A stretch of 64,000 nucleotides of DNA from assembly GCF_004664715.2 (NCBI RefSeq), contig NC_051075.1:26654715-26718714 (forward strand), in the 5' to 3' direction. The notes beneath the pieces were generated by a model. The model had not been told where the DNA came from, did not search any database, and was given only the letters and a program-made list of their open reading frames with translations. Below, piece by piece: positions 46,137-58,570 of the stretch. This DNA comes from Peromyscus leucopus. Its lineage: Eukaryota > Chordata > Mammalia > Rodentia > Cricetidae. Numbering within the stretch: position 1 is the stretch's first letter; every line of letters begins with the position of its first letter. A program made the translations under genes and the position numbers.

Positions 46137-47984
46137 GTAAGCAAAAGCAAACACTGCTGTCTGTGTTGGGACCGCTTAGAAGTGTGAGAGCCGGGGATGT
46201 GCGAATGTGAAGAAGTACCCAAGCAAAGATCAAGGTGTGGGGTGTGTGTTGTGGGGTGGGGGTGGGGTGTCAAACTTAAAAGGGTCATCAGACATGCAAA
46301 AGAAGAGGCAGATTCTTTTTTGAGGACTTTCCCCCCCATCTCTTGGAAGGAAGGGATTTTTAGGGTAAGAGGGCACCTGGGCTCTTCAGATGCTGGCCAC
46401 AGTCTTCTACATTCGAGAGGAGTCAGGAAGTGTAGTCCCAGGACTAGGCCCCGGGTGAGCTTGGCCATGCACATACATTTGTCTGGTTGAGATTTCTTGT
46501 AACTCTGGGGTTCTTTCCTGTTGTGGGGGTATTTGACAGAACTCCATGGTGTGTGTTTGTATCACCTCAATGTCAGTTATGGTCCGTGAACTTGAACTCT
46601 CCAGTTAGGCCCCTTTATTTGTAGCGTCAATGGTGTAGGAGGAATGAGGAACACTTTGCTCCAGTAAACCATGACAGACTGGGAGACAAGGCGACTTTTT
46701 GACGGAGCTAATAAATATATCTAGATGAAAGAGTGAGGCAGGACTTTAGCTGCTCAGAAGAGTAGGGCTTACTGGCGTTCTGAGCTAAGTCCTTACCAAC
46801 AGCAGAACAGAACTGTGCACATGTGATAGCAACCTGGTGACGAAATGGGAGATACAGCAGCAGTAAGACTGGGTAGCTTTTTAGAAGAGCAGCTGTGACG
46901 GCTTATAAAATAATGTGACCCAAGATCGCAAATGGAAGGAAGTTTAAGAGCCGTGAGATTCTCTAAATCCAAATCCACAATTAGGACTGATTCTCTGCCT
47001 CCAGAGTTCCCAAAACACACGAAAGACCAAATGCATATCACAAATGACTAGGAAAGTGCCGTGTGGCTGTTGAAAGTTACTCCAAGAGGCTTGAGATGCA
47101 GGCGTTGAGACCCCTGTAGGATTAAGAACAAAAAAGGTGATTTTTATGTTATTTTGGTGCAGAGGTAGCAGTGTGGGGGAGGGCGGGGAGGAGAAAGACA
47201 ACCCTGTCATCATGGATGAATAATGTAATGACAGCAGACGCCAGGGCTTCCTCAGGTTAGTTTTGAGAAAAAAAGAGAGAGATTGAGGTTTTTAAATAAA
47301 CAGACACGTGCCTAAGAAAAGTAAGCCAATGAACTCCTGCTTCACGTTTAAAACCTGACAAGGAAAGTGATCTTTTGTTTAGAAAGAAGAATTGGGTTTA
47401 AAAGAAAAAAAAAACCACCAGAGATTTGTGAGAGATTTCAGGAGTTAATTCTGGTCCGGACAGGTTGGCTCAGGTGGCTGCTTTCCACCTGCTGTGCTGG
47501 TGAGGGGCAGAGTGCTGCCCGTCAGTCAGTGCCCAATGACAGAGACGCAGAGCCTGCTTCGGAATGCAGAAGGCGGGCAACTGCGGGAACGCTAGGCTGT
47601 AAGGGCAAAGGTCTTGATTTCTGCCATCTCTGTGCTGTTCTGGTCTTGTAGGGTGCTTTTGAATGATTAAATACCTTGTTAAAATCATTGTGCCTCAACC
47701 CGTCCTAACAGGAAGAGGTAATTCTTTGAGCATGGGGTCCCTAGGGACTGACGTGGAAGACCAACCTTATTTCTTCCCTTAGAATTTTTATTAGATGGAC
47801 TGTCAGAAAAATGCTAGGTATATTGCTCACCATGAGGGTCATGGATAGCCTACAAAGCTCTGGGCCCAGACTTTGTTGCTGGAGTTCTCCCAGCATGCAT
47901 CTGAGCAGCTAAAGTCCTGGGCCAGACTTATGGCTCCTTTCTCCCCATTACTAGGCGCGTGGTTTAGACCTAGCTACCAAACTA
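46137..47984. other. intronic unique sequence
   Basis: G-rich patch near 46235-46270. No repeat family or additional exon is supported. Confidence 0.5.
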
Positions 47985-48080
47985 TTCCTGTGTTGTTCCA
48001 AATGAGGATAATGGCAGTTGCCACCTTGATGCTACGCAGGTGCTGTGTAGATAGCACTTAGTGTCTGGTACACAGATGTC
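47985..48080 (-). repeat. MIR-like fragment
   Basis: 'caaatgaggataatggcagt' and 'tagcacttagtgtctggtac' match the reverse MIR in order. Confidence 0.6.
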
Positions 48081-49597
48081 TTAGTACGATCAGCGATTAT
48101 TAGTTGCTACGTTCTGAATTTCAGCAGTCCACACATAAATGCCTCCTGATAGTGCTGCTGTGAGACTGTGTTAGAGCTGCTGGGTGGATCTGTAGCGAGT
48201 CGAGCATTATATGGTACACGGTTAGTGTGTGAGAGCCTCTAGTGGGGTGATGCAGTGTGGTGTCCAGCTGAGCATATTCCTCAACAATGTGGATGAGAAT
48301 ATGGGAGATTTGCTGATTGGATTTACAGATAATGTCTAAAATTTGATTGCTTAGCGCTCAGATTAAACCTAATAGGCATGAAGATATATTACGTTTTGCC
48401 TTTGGGTCTACCAAAGCATGAGAGGATTTAGTAGCAAATGTGAACTGCCTCAGGGCTTTAAAGTATAATGTCATTTTTTTGTGCTAGGGAAGACAAATAT
48501 AGTTGCAGCTTACGTTAATTGACAGGTGCTATAGGAGGATCATCTTTCACTTGGCTTGATCTGGTCATTTCATATGTCAAATATTGTGCTCATATCTGAG
48601 TATCCAAGATACTCAGGAAGGTCCCTGACAAATTAGACTGAAGGAGGGCGACAAAGCCACCACTTTAGAACCGCTCCAGGTAAGGTATAGTTCAAGGGGC
48701 CAAAGTTGTTTATCTGGGGGAAAGCTGGCCCAAGGCGGTAGATATGCTCACGTACTCGACTGTCGGGCAAAAGGAGCTGGATTGTCCTCTCATAATGGTT
48801 CCGAAGGTTTGAATTTAAACGGGTAGATGAAAGTCATTCTACTCAGGAACAGAGAAACAAAACAGAAATGCCAGTAAGTGGAATGTCGGGAAGAGAAGAT
48901 GGCTGGCTCTGTATGTATCCACATTCACTGTTCCTGACCTTGTTCCTGCAGATGACCAAGACTGGTAGAGACACGTAGGCAGAGGTCAGGTATGAACTGC
49001 AGGTGAGAACGTAATGCTCCGCTTTTATGATTTGCTAATTCCTTACCCAGGAAATTGCAAGAGGGCACTCTTTTACTGAGCAAAGCTCCAATCCCACAGC
49101 TAACTTTTATCTAGCCTTCTCCTACTTATCTGGCTGTCTCCCCGCCCCCCATCTTTGCAGGAAAAGCCTCCCTGCTTCCTCCCTCAAGCCTCAAATCAAA
49201 ACAAAACAAAAGCACAGAGCAGTCAAAGGAGAAAACTGTGTGTGAATTATTACCACCATATATTCTGAAAACAATCTAGGAATTCTGAGAAAACAACACT
49301 TTCAACATCTAATTATTAAGAAGCAACTCTTTGTGAGACAGAGTTTATTCGGGTTTGCCAAGCAATAGAAATACAAAACAGTACAACTCTAATAAGTAGA
49401 GTTTGATAAACATCCAAAATTCTGTAAAGCATTAAAAGCTCCTTTTAGCTGCGATTATAATCAGAAGTTCTGCCAAACTGTCAGAAACTAAGGATAGGTT
49501 CTATTAAAATACCAAATCAAGGTGATGGAGGGGAAAACATCAACCAAGAAGAATAGGAAGGGAGATGGTCAGGATGCAATCCCCATAACTCACATAA
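48081..49597. other. intronic unique sequence
   Basis: Nothing is recognised. Confidence 0.5.
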
Positions 49598-49835
49598 ATG
49601 CCAGGTGGGTGATGTAGCCTGCTTTTAATGCCAGTCTCACAAGGTGGAGACGTGATCCCTAGAGCAAGCAGGCTAACAAGACCAACTGGAATGGTGAGCT
49701 GTGAGTTCAACTGAGAAACTGTACCCCCTATGAGTAAGGTGGAGAGTGATGGAGGATGCTCTCAGCATCAGCTGTGGACCTCCACATGCACACAAACACA
49801 CATGAGAACATACATATGCACGCACGTGAAACAAA
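49598..49835 (+). mobile_element. B4-type SINE
   Basis: 'tgccaggtgggtgatgtagc', 'gtgagttcaactgagaaact', 'gtaaggtggagagtgatgga' and 'gtggacctccacatgcacac' follow B4 order with heavy divergence. Confidence 0.72.
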
Positions 49836-49854
49836 AAAAAGAAGAGTAGATTCG

Positions 49855-49912
49855 GCTGGGACATAGCTTAGTGGTAGAGTGTTTGCTTAGCATGCCTGAG
49901 ACCCTGGCTTTA
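49855..49912 (+). mobile_element. ID-type SINE
   Basis: 'ggctgggacatagcttagtg', 'gtagagtgtttgcttagcat' and a following T/A-rich end give the ID tRNA-derived body. Confidence 0.75.
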
Positions 49913-50160
49913 TCTTGTGTTTTTTTTCTTTAGTAATTTAAGGTAATGAATTAAAAATATTGTAAGTAAAGGTGAGGCTAACATTTTTATTTTCATTAAT
50001 ATATGCACATAAAATTAGTAACTTATCTTTAGTATTTATATTCTGCTATACACGTAGACATTAGAAGTTTAAGTATGAGACATAGCATTAAATATGAGAG
50101 AAAGGTCTAACTCTTTATGTGCCAACTTTCCTTAACAGCCTGCTTTATGTGTTTTTAAAG

Positions 50161-50259
50161 GTGAGAGCTCCAGAATTCTTGCATATCAGGGGAAAAGAAC
50201 TTAAACGAATACAAAGAAGCAGACCAGTTGTTGTTAAGCCGTTGAAACGAATAAAGTCT
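50161..50259 (+). CDS. probable internal coding exon 4 of the unrecognised host gene
   Basis: The exon lies between tgtgtttttaaag and TCT|GTAAGA. It is 99 bases, exactly 33 codons, phase 0 at both ends. The peptide VRAPEFLHIRGKELKRIQ continues RSRPVVVKPLKRIKS and is strongly basic (about a third Lys/Arg), continuing the basic tail of the preceding exon. A competing acceptor 22 bases upstream (cttaacag) would bring in a stop in the inherited frame, which favours 50161. Reading through the donor would add about 13 codons and then a stop (KKIIKK*), so a retained-intron end is also possible. The basic run could bind nucleic acid or act as a nuclear localisation signal; this is inference only. Confidence 0.62.
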
Positions 50260-50329
50260 GTAAGATCTCAGCCGGAAAAAAAAATAATTAAAAAGTAACT
50301 TCCTTAAATTTATATATTTTCTGTTTTCT

Positions 50330-50522
50330 TCTGAAATATTTATTTTCATTTTACGTGTATGAGTATTTGCTTGCATACATGTATGAGCACCAAATGCATG
50401 CCTGGTGTCTGGGGCGGCCAGGAGAGGGCGTTGGATCTCTTGGAACTAGAGTTAAAGGCAGTGTGGGTGCCAATCCTCCACAGGAGCAGCAAGTGCTGTT
50501 AGCTGTGAGCTGTCTCTAACAC
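50330..50522 (+). mobile_element. B3-type SINE downstream of exon 4
   Basis: 'catgcctggtgtctggggcg', 'gccaggagagggcgttggat' and 'gcagcaagtgctgttagctg' follow B3 order. Confidence 0.85.
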
Positions 50523-51104
50523 TTTCACACATCTTCCTATCCAAAGAGTAGACGTTCAGTGGCTTGATATATTGAAATGCATTTTTAGAAGGGATAAGCA
50601 AATATCTCATCATGTCATGTAGCGATCCAAGAGGAAACTTCTCAACGGAAGAGTTGGTGGTGGGTTTTCTAGTTGGGGGGCCTGGGCTGCCCTTGACACT
50701 CTCTGTTTCTGGTTTTGAGGGGTAGTTTTATGACAGCACTTAGAATAAAGAGACAGCATGGTAGAGACCACTGTTTGGTCATGGTTTGATTAACTGCTTT
50801 ATTATATTGTTTATATAAAATAAAATAAAAACCTAACTCAAAATGGTCATAGCCTAGTCCGCTTAGTAATTCAGGTTTCTGTCTACTGTCCATTCATGTT
50901 TCCCTCTCCCCTGGCTGTATCTTTAATGAAGATTCTTTTATCTGTTATTGAGAAAAACTTTTCCATACAGTATATTTTAATCATGTTTTCCCCTCCCCCA
51001 ATGGCTCTCAGCTCCTCCCCACCTCCCTACCCACACAACTTTATATCTTTCTCCAAAAAACAAATGAAGAGATGAGCAACCCCCCAAACAAACAAAAACA
51101 AGAA
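50523..51104. other. intronic unique sequence
   Basis: No repeat or exon is recognised. Confidence 0.5.
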
Positions 51105-51111
51105 ACACACA

Positions 51112-51156
<45 letters not shown>
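51105..51156. repeat. (CA)n microsatellite
   Basis: About 24 CA units with one AGA interruption. Confidence 0.98.
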
Positions 51157-51158
<2 letters not shown>

Positions 51159-52249
51159 CCCTCCCCACAAAAACAGAAACCGAAATGTACAATCAAAAGA
51201 CTAATGGGACAAAAATTGTCCAAACAAAGTCTACAAACACATCATCGAATGGGGTTCGAATATAGCGTGAGTGCAATTCAGATTACAGGTTAGCTGTGGC
51301 CGCTCATCCTTGTTGAAACTGGTTTTTTCTTCATTTCACCACTGGTTTTTGTGGGTTGCTCCGTTCTAGATTATCCTTCATTGAACTCTTTATGGAGGTT
51401 TAAAGAAACTTTAATTATTGGCTTTTGTTGTTGCTAAGGAAACTGGGGCGGTCTGGACGTGGAAGACAACCTGTTTTATTTTTCTTTAACTGCTAACTAA
51501 AACTTTGTAAATGGACATTACTCACAATTTAGTAGTTAAGAGTAGATTCATGGGTAAAGAATTCCAAAGCTGATGAAACAGTGAAATTGGCATTTAAGTG
51601 ACCCTGTGCATGCCATTGCTTATCTGCATTGCTTTAAGCTCATTTAGTTAGCAAGATTATGTATTAAAGCAAATAGTGACAGCAGGCAACAAGTATTTTA
51701 CCTTCAATAAATAGTTACTGTCAGATTATCAATGAAGCAGAAACTTTTTGATTTTTTTTTGTCTCTAAAAATCTTTGCATTTAGTGCATTAAGCCAAGTA
51801 GCATGGCCACACACAGAGTCAGGGTCTTTTCTTTTTTATGTCTTAGCATTTCAAAGAATGACAGATAGTTCTGCTTAAAGAGAGTGTGCTGTAAAAACAC
51901 ACAGGCTTTCTTGAGAATGCCAAAAATATTTGTAGATCTTATTGATATGTATTTGTTGTTTTAATTCACAAAAGCTGATTTTAGAAACTTCCATGATAGA
52001 GAAACAAGACTGGAATGCAGGGGAAGAAATACAGGGCATTTAAAGAATTTGTTTTATGAAAGAGAATCTTGGGAAAATATTGCTGAAAGTCTTTAATCCA
52101 CGGCTACTCTGTCATTAGCCAGTCTACCTTTTCTCACCAGCTGACCGCACTGGAACTCAGTTCTCCATTGCAGCAGATTGCTGTTTAGCTCAGTCTACCG
52201 AGGAAGATTCATTTACTAATCTGTGCTGTTAGACTGATGGGAGCAGAAG

Positions 52250-52251
<2 letters not shown>
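51157..52251. other. intronic unique sequence
   Basis: Nothing is recognised. Confidence 0.5.

Positions 52252-52299
<48 letters not shown>
52252..52299. repeat. (CA)n microsatellite
   Basis: About 24 uninterrupted CA units. Confidence 0.98.
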
Positions 52300-52304
<5 letters not shown>

Positions 52305-54119
52305 TCTCAACAGCAACAAACCAAAATCAGTATAATCTGAAGAACACCCTACTAGCCAGGACCTGTCTGAAACAGGGTGATGGTTCAAGGAAGTTTGACA
52401 TGGGAGCTTACCTTTATGTTCCTTTCTCTGCTCCTTCCCTCCCCCATCTCCACTTCTCTTCATTTTCTATTAAGGGAGAACATAGCCCTGCATTCCTGGT
52501 CATTGCTTTTCACTCTCCCAGTTAGGTTTCTTGTCTCAGACATTTCCCTGGCTTTAGACATACCTCTTCCCCTTCCTCACAGTATTCGCAAATGTCATAC
52601 CCTGCCCTTGTTGGACTCTATGCTATTTTGGAAAGTCATAGATGGCTTTATGTGTGATTGAATAATGTACCTGTATGCCGAGCAATAGGCTAAATGCTAT
52701 ATAGTGCAATTAAGTAACAATAAAAATAAAATGAGTAATTCTACAGCCCAAGAACACTCATTTTATTTTATTTTTTTAAAAAACCAGTTATCATAAATAT
52801 AAGAGCTAGAAAATTTCCTTCTATTCTTTTTCTAAAGGTTTTTAGAGAAGTTGATAATATAACTTGCAAGCTCAAGAACTAAGATTCTGACCTTGCCCCT
52901 GACAACTCCAGAATTTTTATTCTTTATACTACGCTGCTAGTTCAAGTTTTCTAGACACATGGGCTAGCATACAGATCAGCCCTGGCCACTGGGCAAGGGC
53001 CAAACAAGCAAACAAACAAACCCCAGGACTAATACAATTCATGGAAAGAGACATTTATAAAACACAGATGCCACCCCCTCACACACCATTATCATGGGGG
53101 AGCAAGTGAAGCAGAAAATGAAGGAAAGAAAAAGAAAACTTGGCCGAGGCATCTGTCATCAAGGCCTTGTCTGAAGGATGTTTAGACATGAACAGAAGCA
53201 GCCTGTCTTTGTGTGTTGTCCTTCAAGCTGGTAACAGTTGACATCTGCTATGCAAGAGACTGTTCTAAATGCATTTACTCTTCTTAAGTCAAGGCCTATG
53301 GCCAAATGAGGATTTTCAAAGTATTTAAATGCAAGCAGCAATAACCCAAGAACTGTACTCTTCATGGGTGCTGGAAGTCAGGCAGGATGCTTGGTGTCCT
53401 TAAGCTTAGAGAGATGCCAGACAGGTGCAGAAAGCAACAGAGAACCAGTGTGCCCACTAAAGGCAGCAAAGAGGGATCTGCAGATGGGAAAAGAGAAGGA
53501 GCATAGTGCCCAGCTCACCTGATCAAACTTTGTCTTTGAGGAGGACCGTGACTGGAGTGAGCTGGTAACAATGAGCAGAGAAGAGATGGACCTCTGCTTG
53601 GCATTGGATTTGCAAGGGAAGGAGAGAGATGTCAGATATTTCGTATCTTGAGCATGAGGAATCTAGATTATTGTGATGACGGGGATGAGATTTGGAGCAT
53701 TGAGCAGAGGAAAAAAAAACCACTTTTTTTTTTTTTGCCTGTTATTAAAAAGAAGTTCGAACCTAGAAGGCACACCCAATTGGGGAGCTAGAGGCTTCAA
53801 ATTAAGGTAAAATTGAGAGAAAGATGAAAATCTGGGGATAGAGGATGCTATGAAAAGCCCCCAGAGGAGGAACAGTTTCAAGAAGAGTCAGCTTGTGGCT
53901 TGAAGGCCTTGCGGAGCATGGCCTACAGGTGGCACGCTCCTTCAATCCAGCGGAGTAGAGAGCTGGGGTGGAGTAGCAGCAGATGAAGGGCCCTTCTCAG
54001 GAGCTCTCAGTCTGAATTCATTGGAAAGGCGTTGGGTTTACATAGAGCAATAATGCACTTGGACCCCAGGGGCTGCTAAACTAGGCCTGCTCCAAAGAAA
54101 GGGTGATCTCTCTGGTACA
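52300..54119. other. intronic unique sequence
   Basis: No clear repeat; a T-run lies at 53724-53735. No extra exon was found. Confidence 0.45.
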
Positions 54120-54240
54120 GATGTATGAGGGTTCGAATGTGTAAAGCACCCAGCACCCAGCACCCAGCCTGGAACATACTAGGTGCTTAAGCAGTTGATG
54201 AGATGGCAGGTGACATGCAGCATCAAGAAAGTGGTCATCA
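54120..54240 (-). repeat. MIR-like fragment with a short CACCCAG triplication
   Basis: 'cagcctggaacatactaggt' followed by 'gcttaagcag' matches the reverse MIR end. CACCCAG is repeated three times just before it. Confidence 0.55.
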
Positions 54241-54684
54241 TGACTTCTTTGCTCCTCTAGAAAGGCCAGAGAGAGAGACACAGTTTGGGAGTAGGACGGG
54301 ATGTGATACCTGAAGATACACAGTGTTTCACTGATGAACTTCTGTAGTGTTCCATCATTTCTTTCGCAGAGGAAGGAACCCTAGACTGAGTTACAGAATT
54401 CAAGTGAGGAGAGATCACTGGAGAAATGAGTTTGCTTCAGACCTATTCATTTGTCTTGTGTATGTAAGGCATGTTGATTGCTATGAGTTTGGAGCTCTGG
54501 TCATTTCCCAATGCTGTAATGTTAAATTTGTCATAAACCATTATTATAGTTTTGTGTCTGATCCCTACACTTGACTATTCTGTTTAGAGCCTGAACTGAA
54601 CTGCCAGTATCAATGTATTTCTTACCTAACACCCGTAAAATGATGAAAGAAGCTCACTTTGTTTCCTGTTACAGAATCCCCCAG

Positions 54685-54866
54685 GTCCACCCCATCCCTC
54701 ATCTTCACGACCTGTGTTGCACAGTTCCAACTGCGAAGCTGCCCGTGGATCTGCACCTGGCATCTCGAGTGTATCACACTCCGGACAGGACAGGTCACAA
54801 GACTTTGCTTAGATTCTTGAAGACATCTGTCTTAGGTGGTCACTCTATGGATGACCAGAGAGACGG
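54685..54866 (+). CDS. probable internal coding exon 5 of the unrecognised host gene, with a tandem acceptor
   Basis: Two candidate acceptors lie 10 bases apart: tgttacag (exon from 54675) and ATCCCCCAG (exon from 54685). Starting at 54685 in phase 0 keeps the frame open to the donor GACGG|GTAAGA (182 bases, leaving phase 2). The peptide begins VHPIPHLHDLCCTVPTAKLP, continues through ASRVYHTPDRTGHKT and LLRFLKTSVLGG, and ends MDDQRDG; it reads like a folded domain. Starting at 54675 in phase 0 reaches a stop after 45 codons. The open frame from 54675 would instead need a preceding exon ending in phase 2, so one exon may be missing between 50259 and here. Confidence 0.58.
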
Positions 54867-55118
54867 GTAAGAGTTTTCTGGTTATTTTGTTTTGAACTGT
54901 CAAAAATATTCAGTGAGAGGAAGAGAATGTGAGAGACAAAGGCTTCTAATTAATCCACTGATGGCAGAGCCCTCACGATGTAGCCTTAAAGGGCCCACCT
55001 TTGCAACGGCTTCTGTGGAAATTCAGTTTCCAACACATGAACATGGAGAGTCTCATTCATCTGTAGCAGTAACTTATCATAAGGAAATTTGATCGATTAA
55101 CCTAGTTCTATAAGTGTC
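54867..55118. other. unique sequence after probable exon 5
   Basis: Presumed intron. No further exon of the gene was found to the right of it. Confidence 0.45.
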
Positions 55119-55181
55119 TTTTTTTCTTTTTTTCTTCCTTCCTTCCCTCCCTCCCTCCCTCCCTCCCTCCCTCCCTCCCTC

Positions 55182-55240
<59 letters not shown>

Positions 55241-55253
55241 TCCTTCTTTCTTT
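55119..55253. repeat. polypyrimidine (CCTT)n(CCCT)n(CTTT)n tract
   Basis: About 130 bases of only C and T on the plus strand, with one-strand purine/pyrimidine mirror character. Confidence 0.97.
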
Positions 55254-55274
55254 CATTTAAACATTTTTTAAAAA

Positions 55275-55420
55275 AACTTTACGACAACCCTGGGACACAA
55301 ATGTGGTGATTGAGGCATATGGACGTTAAGCACCTTATCTCATGCAGCTAAAAGAATCACAGTTTGGGGATGAGAACTCAAGCATGTGTTTGGACCAGAG
55401 TCCACTGTCCTACTTTGGTC
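55275..55420 (+). repeat. MIR-like ancient SINE
   Basis: 'aacgttaagc'-like centre (ggacgttaagcaccttatct), 'catgcagctaaaagaatcac' and 'gggatgagaactcaagca' follow MIR order. Confidence 0.65.
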
Positions 55421-55599
55421 CTGGATAGTGTACAGAAGCCATATTTTGGAGTTCATTCAAGGTCTCTGTGTGTATCCCTTCCTTTGCAATCTACGCATTG
55501 TTCTGTGGACAGTATATGATCTACAACATTCTCAAAAGAAGAGGGGAAGGGGAAGAGAGCTAATATTCGCTTAGTAGCAAAAATATTCCCAGCTCAGAG

Positions 55600-55760
55600 T
55601 TACCTGTTCTGCATATGTTTTCTATTTGAATTTTCAACTGTTAAGGGAGAAATAATTTCCATGTTATTCATGAAGAAATTTAAGCTTCATAGTATCAGGT
55701 TACTTGCCCAAGGTATCTCTGAGTAGTGAATGGAATGCAGGAATGTCTAACTTAGTTTTA
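55600..55760 (+). repeat. MIR-like ancient SINE
   Basis: 'atgaagaaatttaagcttca', 'ggttacttgcccaaggtatc' and 'gaatgcaggaatgtc' follow MIR order. Confidence 0.65.
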
Positions 55761-56297
55761 TCCTCAATCATTTTTCCCCATCTTTTTCTCCATGTAAAAT
55801 ATATATTTCAGACATTTTTGTCCTAATCAACCCCTCAATTAGATTTTAATACCCAAGACTCTAGATATGCTGGTATCTACTTTAGTATTGTTTGTTTTCC
55901 TATACTTGTGCATATAAAGAAAACTCTTTTCTCATCCTACCCTCTTCATACTCAAAATGTGAGTTTTCACCTCCAGGGAGTCAGTGTCTCTCATCCACCA
56001 TTAACACATGCTCCACTCTCATCTTTTAGAAGACTGGGTAGGACTCAGGAAGAAAACCCATTACCTACGTAATAAGAAAATATTAAATTAAATTGGACTC
56101 TTCTCAGAATTAAAGTTTATTCTAGACATACAAGAATAAGATTTTAAAAGACTACTTCAGATTGTATTCACACATTACTAAGGTTTACCTATTCTTTTCA
56201 TGGTGCATTCTGAACCCGCTAACTCTGCTTGACTTTTAGTATAAATTGGAGCACTGTTATATTCTTTTACAACTTAAAAGTTATCCTTTTGGGGGAG
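55761..56297. other. unique sequence
   Basis: Nothing is recognised. Confidence 0.5.
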
Positions 56298-56434
56298 TGA
56301 CAAAGAGACAAGGCTTTTCTGTGTAACAGCTTTAGCTATCCTGAAACTCACTTTGTAGACCAGGCTGGCCTTCAACTCACAGAGATCTGCCTGCCTCTGC
56401 TGGGATTAAAGGCGTGCGCCACCACTGCCCAGCA
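56298..56434 (-). mobile_element. B1 SINE with a small internal deletion
   Basis: Antisense: 'tttgtagaccaggctggcct', 'cacagagatctgcctgcctc', then directly 'tgctgggattaaaggcgtgc', so the usual 'cctcccgag' is missing. Confidence 0.92.
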
Positions 56435-56599
56435 CATTTTCTTGGTGTTCAGCAACCATAACGAATTTCAATTTGACTCCTTGAAAGAAGGAATTCAAAC
56501 TGTTATGGTACTTAATTTTTTTTTATTGAAACAATGTATTTTCAGTACACATGTGCCAATCACAATATACACGTAAAGTCTCTTAGTTTCATCAAGTCA

Positions 56600-56965
56600 G
56601 TGGTGACTTCTTAGTTAGGGCTGCTGTGAAGAGACACCATGACCACAAAGGAAGATGTTTAACTGAGGTGGCTTACAGTTTCACAAGGTCAGCCCATTAT
56701 TGTGATGGCAGGAATATGGTGGCATGCAGGCAGACATGGTGCTGGAGAGGTAGTTGAGACTTCTGCATCTTCATCCATAGGCAGCAGAAGCGGCTGTGTA
56801 CCACACTGAGCATCCTTAAAGCCCACCCCCTAGTGACACACTTCAACAAGCCACACCTACTTCAACAAAGTCACACCTCCTTACAGTGGCACTCTCAATG
56901 GGCGAAGAAGCATTCAAACACATGAGTCTTTGGGGGCCATTCCTATTCAAACCACCATGGAGTAT
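56600..56965. repeat. rodent interspersed repeat, family not assigned
   Basis: 'gtgaagagacaccatgacca', 'catgcaggcagacatggtgc', 'gccacacctacttcaacaaa' and 'ggggccattcctattcaaac' follow the order of a common rodent repeat whose name I am not sure of. Confidence 0.62.
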
Positions 56966-57767
56966 GAAAATCTGAAAACTGTTTTCAGCATCTCTGAAAA
57001 CCATAGCAGCCTAACACTGGGAGTACAAAATAAAGAGTGTGTGTGGTCTAGTAGTCATGAGATTCTGCTGCTTTCTTTTTCTTTGGTTCAGAAGAGTGTA
57101 TCCAAGCCTAATTCACATAGACAGGTTCTCTGCCACTGAACTAGATAGCCAATCCCTGAAAACAACAACAACAACTGTTTAGTTTTGAGTCATTTTCATT
57201 AACACTCTAGGGGCCAAACATCATTTTGAGTACTTACAGCTTTTATTAGTCAGCAAAATGTTAAAAAAAAAATGCTTTCTTTCCAATCCTAAGTTTTTCT
57301 TTTTCCAAGTAGATCTTACTTTCTTTTTCCAGGAGAGTAAGTAAGTGCTCTGTTTGATAAAGATAATTCTTGGCAATTTATTTTTAAGTGCCAAATAAGA
57401 AGTTAATTTAAGTACTGAATATTTAATTCTCTAGCATCCATCTGTTGAGGATTACCTTGCTAAACATAGCTTAACCTTTTCAAAATATATCTGTCAGCTG
57501 AGCCTACAAGTTCAGAGAAGTGTATAATTTTTCCTGCCCTAAAAAGAGTTCTGAAGAAAGGTAACTGTAAAAACAAAGCAAGTACATCTGACTGTGGGGA
57601 TTTGCTTTTGCTATACTAAGAATAGTTCACTCTAAATCATAATAATACTTGTGGCTATGAAGCTGTAGTGCTTTGTTAATTCCACACATAGTAATTGTTA
57701 TTTGTGGTAAATACCAAGAATAGTTTAGTAGAATGGTAAGGATATACACTCAAGTTTATTTATTTAT
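56966..57767. other. unique sequence
   Basis: No gene or clear repeat; a weak ID-like scrap lies near 57125-57160. Confidence 0.45.
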
Positions 57768-58459
57768 TTTTCTTTTTATTTATTCGTCTCTCATACAATA
57801 TATCCTGACTGCAGGCTCCCCTCCCTCTACTTCTCTCAATTCCCTGCCTCAGCCTCTCTTCCTCCGCCCCTCCCAGCACCCCCCCATCCCCTCTTTCCCA
57901 GATCCCCAGATCTCCTCCCCCTCCATTTCCCTCCAGAAAAGAGCAGCCCCCCCCATGACATCAACTGAGCACAGCATAATAAGATGCAATACGATTAGAC
58001 ACAAACCCTTGTATCAAGGCTGGATGAGGCAACCCAGTAGGAGGAAAAGGATCCGAAGAGCAGGCAAAAGAGTCAGAGACACCCCCACTCCCACTGTTAG
58101 GAGTCCCACAAAAATCCCAAGCTAAACAATCACAGCATATATGCAAAGGACCTAGCACAGACCCATTTAGGCTCAGTGATTGCTGCTTGCGTCTTGGTGA
58201 GCTCCTATGAGCCTTGCTTAGTTGATTCTGTGGGCCATGTTCTTGTGTCCTTGACCCTTATGGCTCCTGCAGTTCTCTCCCCCCCCTTCTTCTAAGGTGT
58301 TCTCCCTGAGCTCTGCCTAGTGTTTGGCTGTGAGTCTCTGCATCTGCTCCCACTCGCTGTCAGAGGAAGCCTCTCTGATGATGACTGGGCTAGGCACCCA
58401 TCTATGAGTATAGCAAAATGTTGTTAGGAATTACTTCATCAACTTTTTTCTTTTTCTTC

Positions 58460-58570
58460 TCTCTCTCTGTCTCTCTCTCTCCCCCTTCTCAGTCTCTGTC
58501 TCTCTCTGTCTCTGCCTGGCTGCCTGCCTGCCTGTCTGTCTCTCTCTCTCTCTCCCCTCCCCCTCTCTTT
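58460..58570. repeat. (TC)n-rich polypyrimidine patch in the L1-D 3' UTR
   Basis: Runs of TCTC and GCCT/GTCT units, almost all pyrimidine on the plus strand. Confidence 0.93.

Noticed and set aside
46031..46474. 147-codon minus-strand open frame over exon 3
   Set aside because: It is a shadow of the plus-strand exon and adjacent intron, and lacks splice signals on the minus strand.
47367..47651. 94-codon plus-strand open frame in the exon 3-4 intron
   Set aside because: No good acceptor precedes it, the A-run causes a low-complexity lysine stretch, and including it would not fit the phase-0 chain convincingly.
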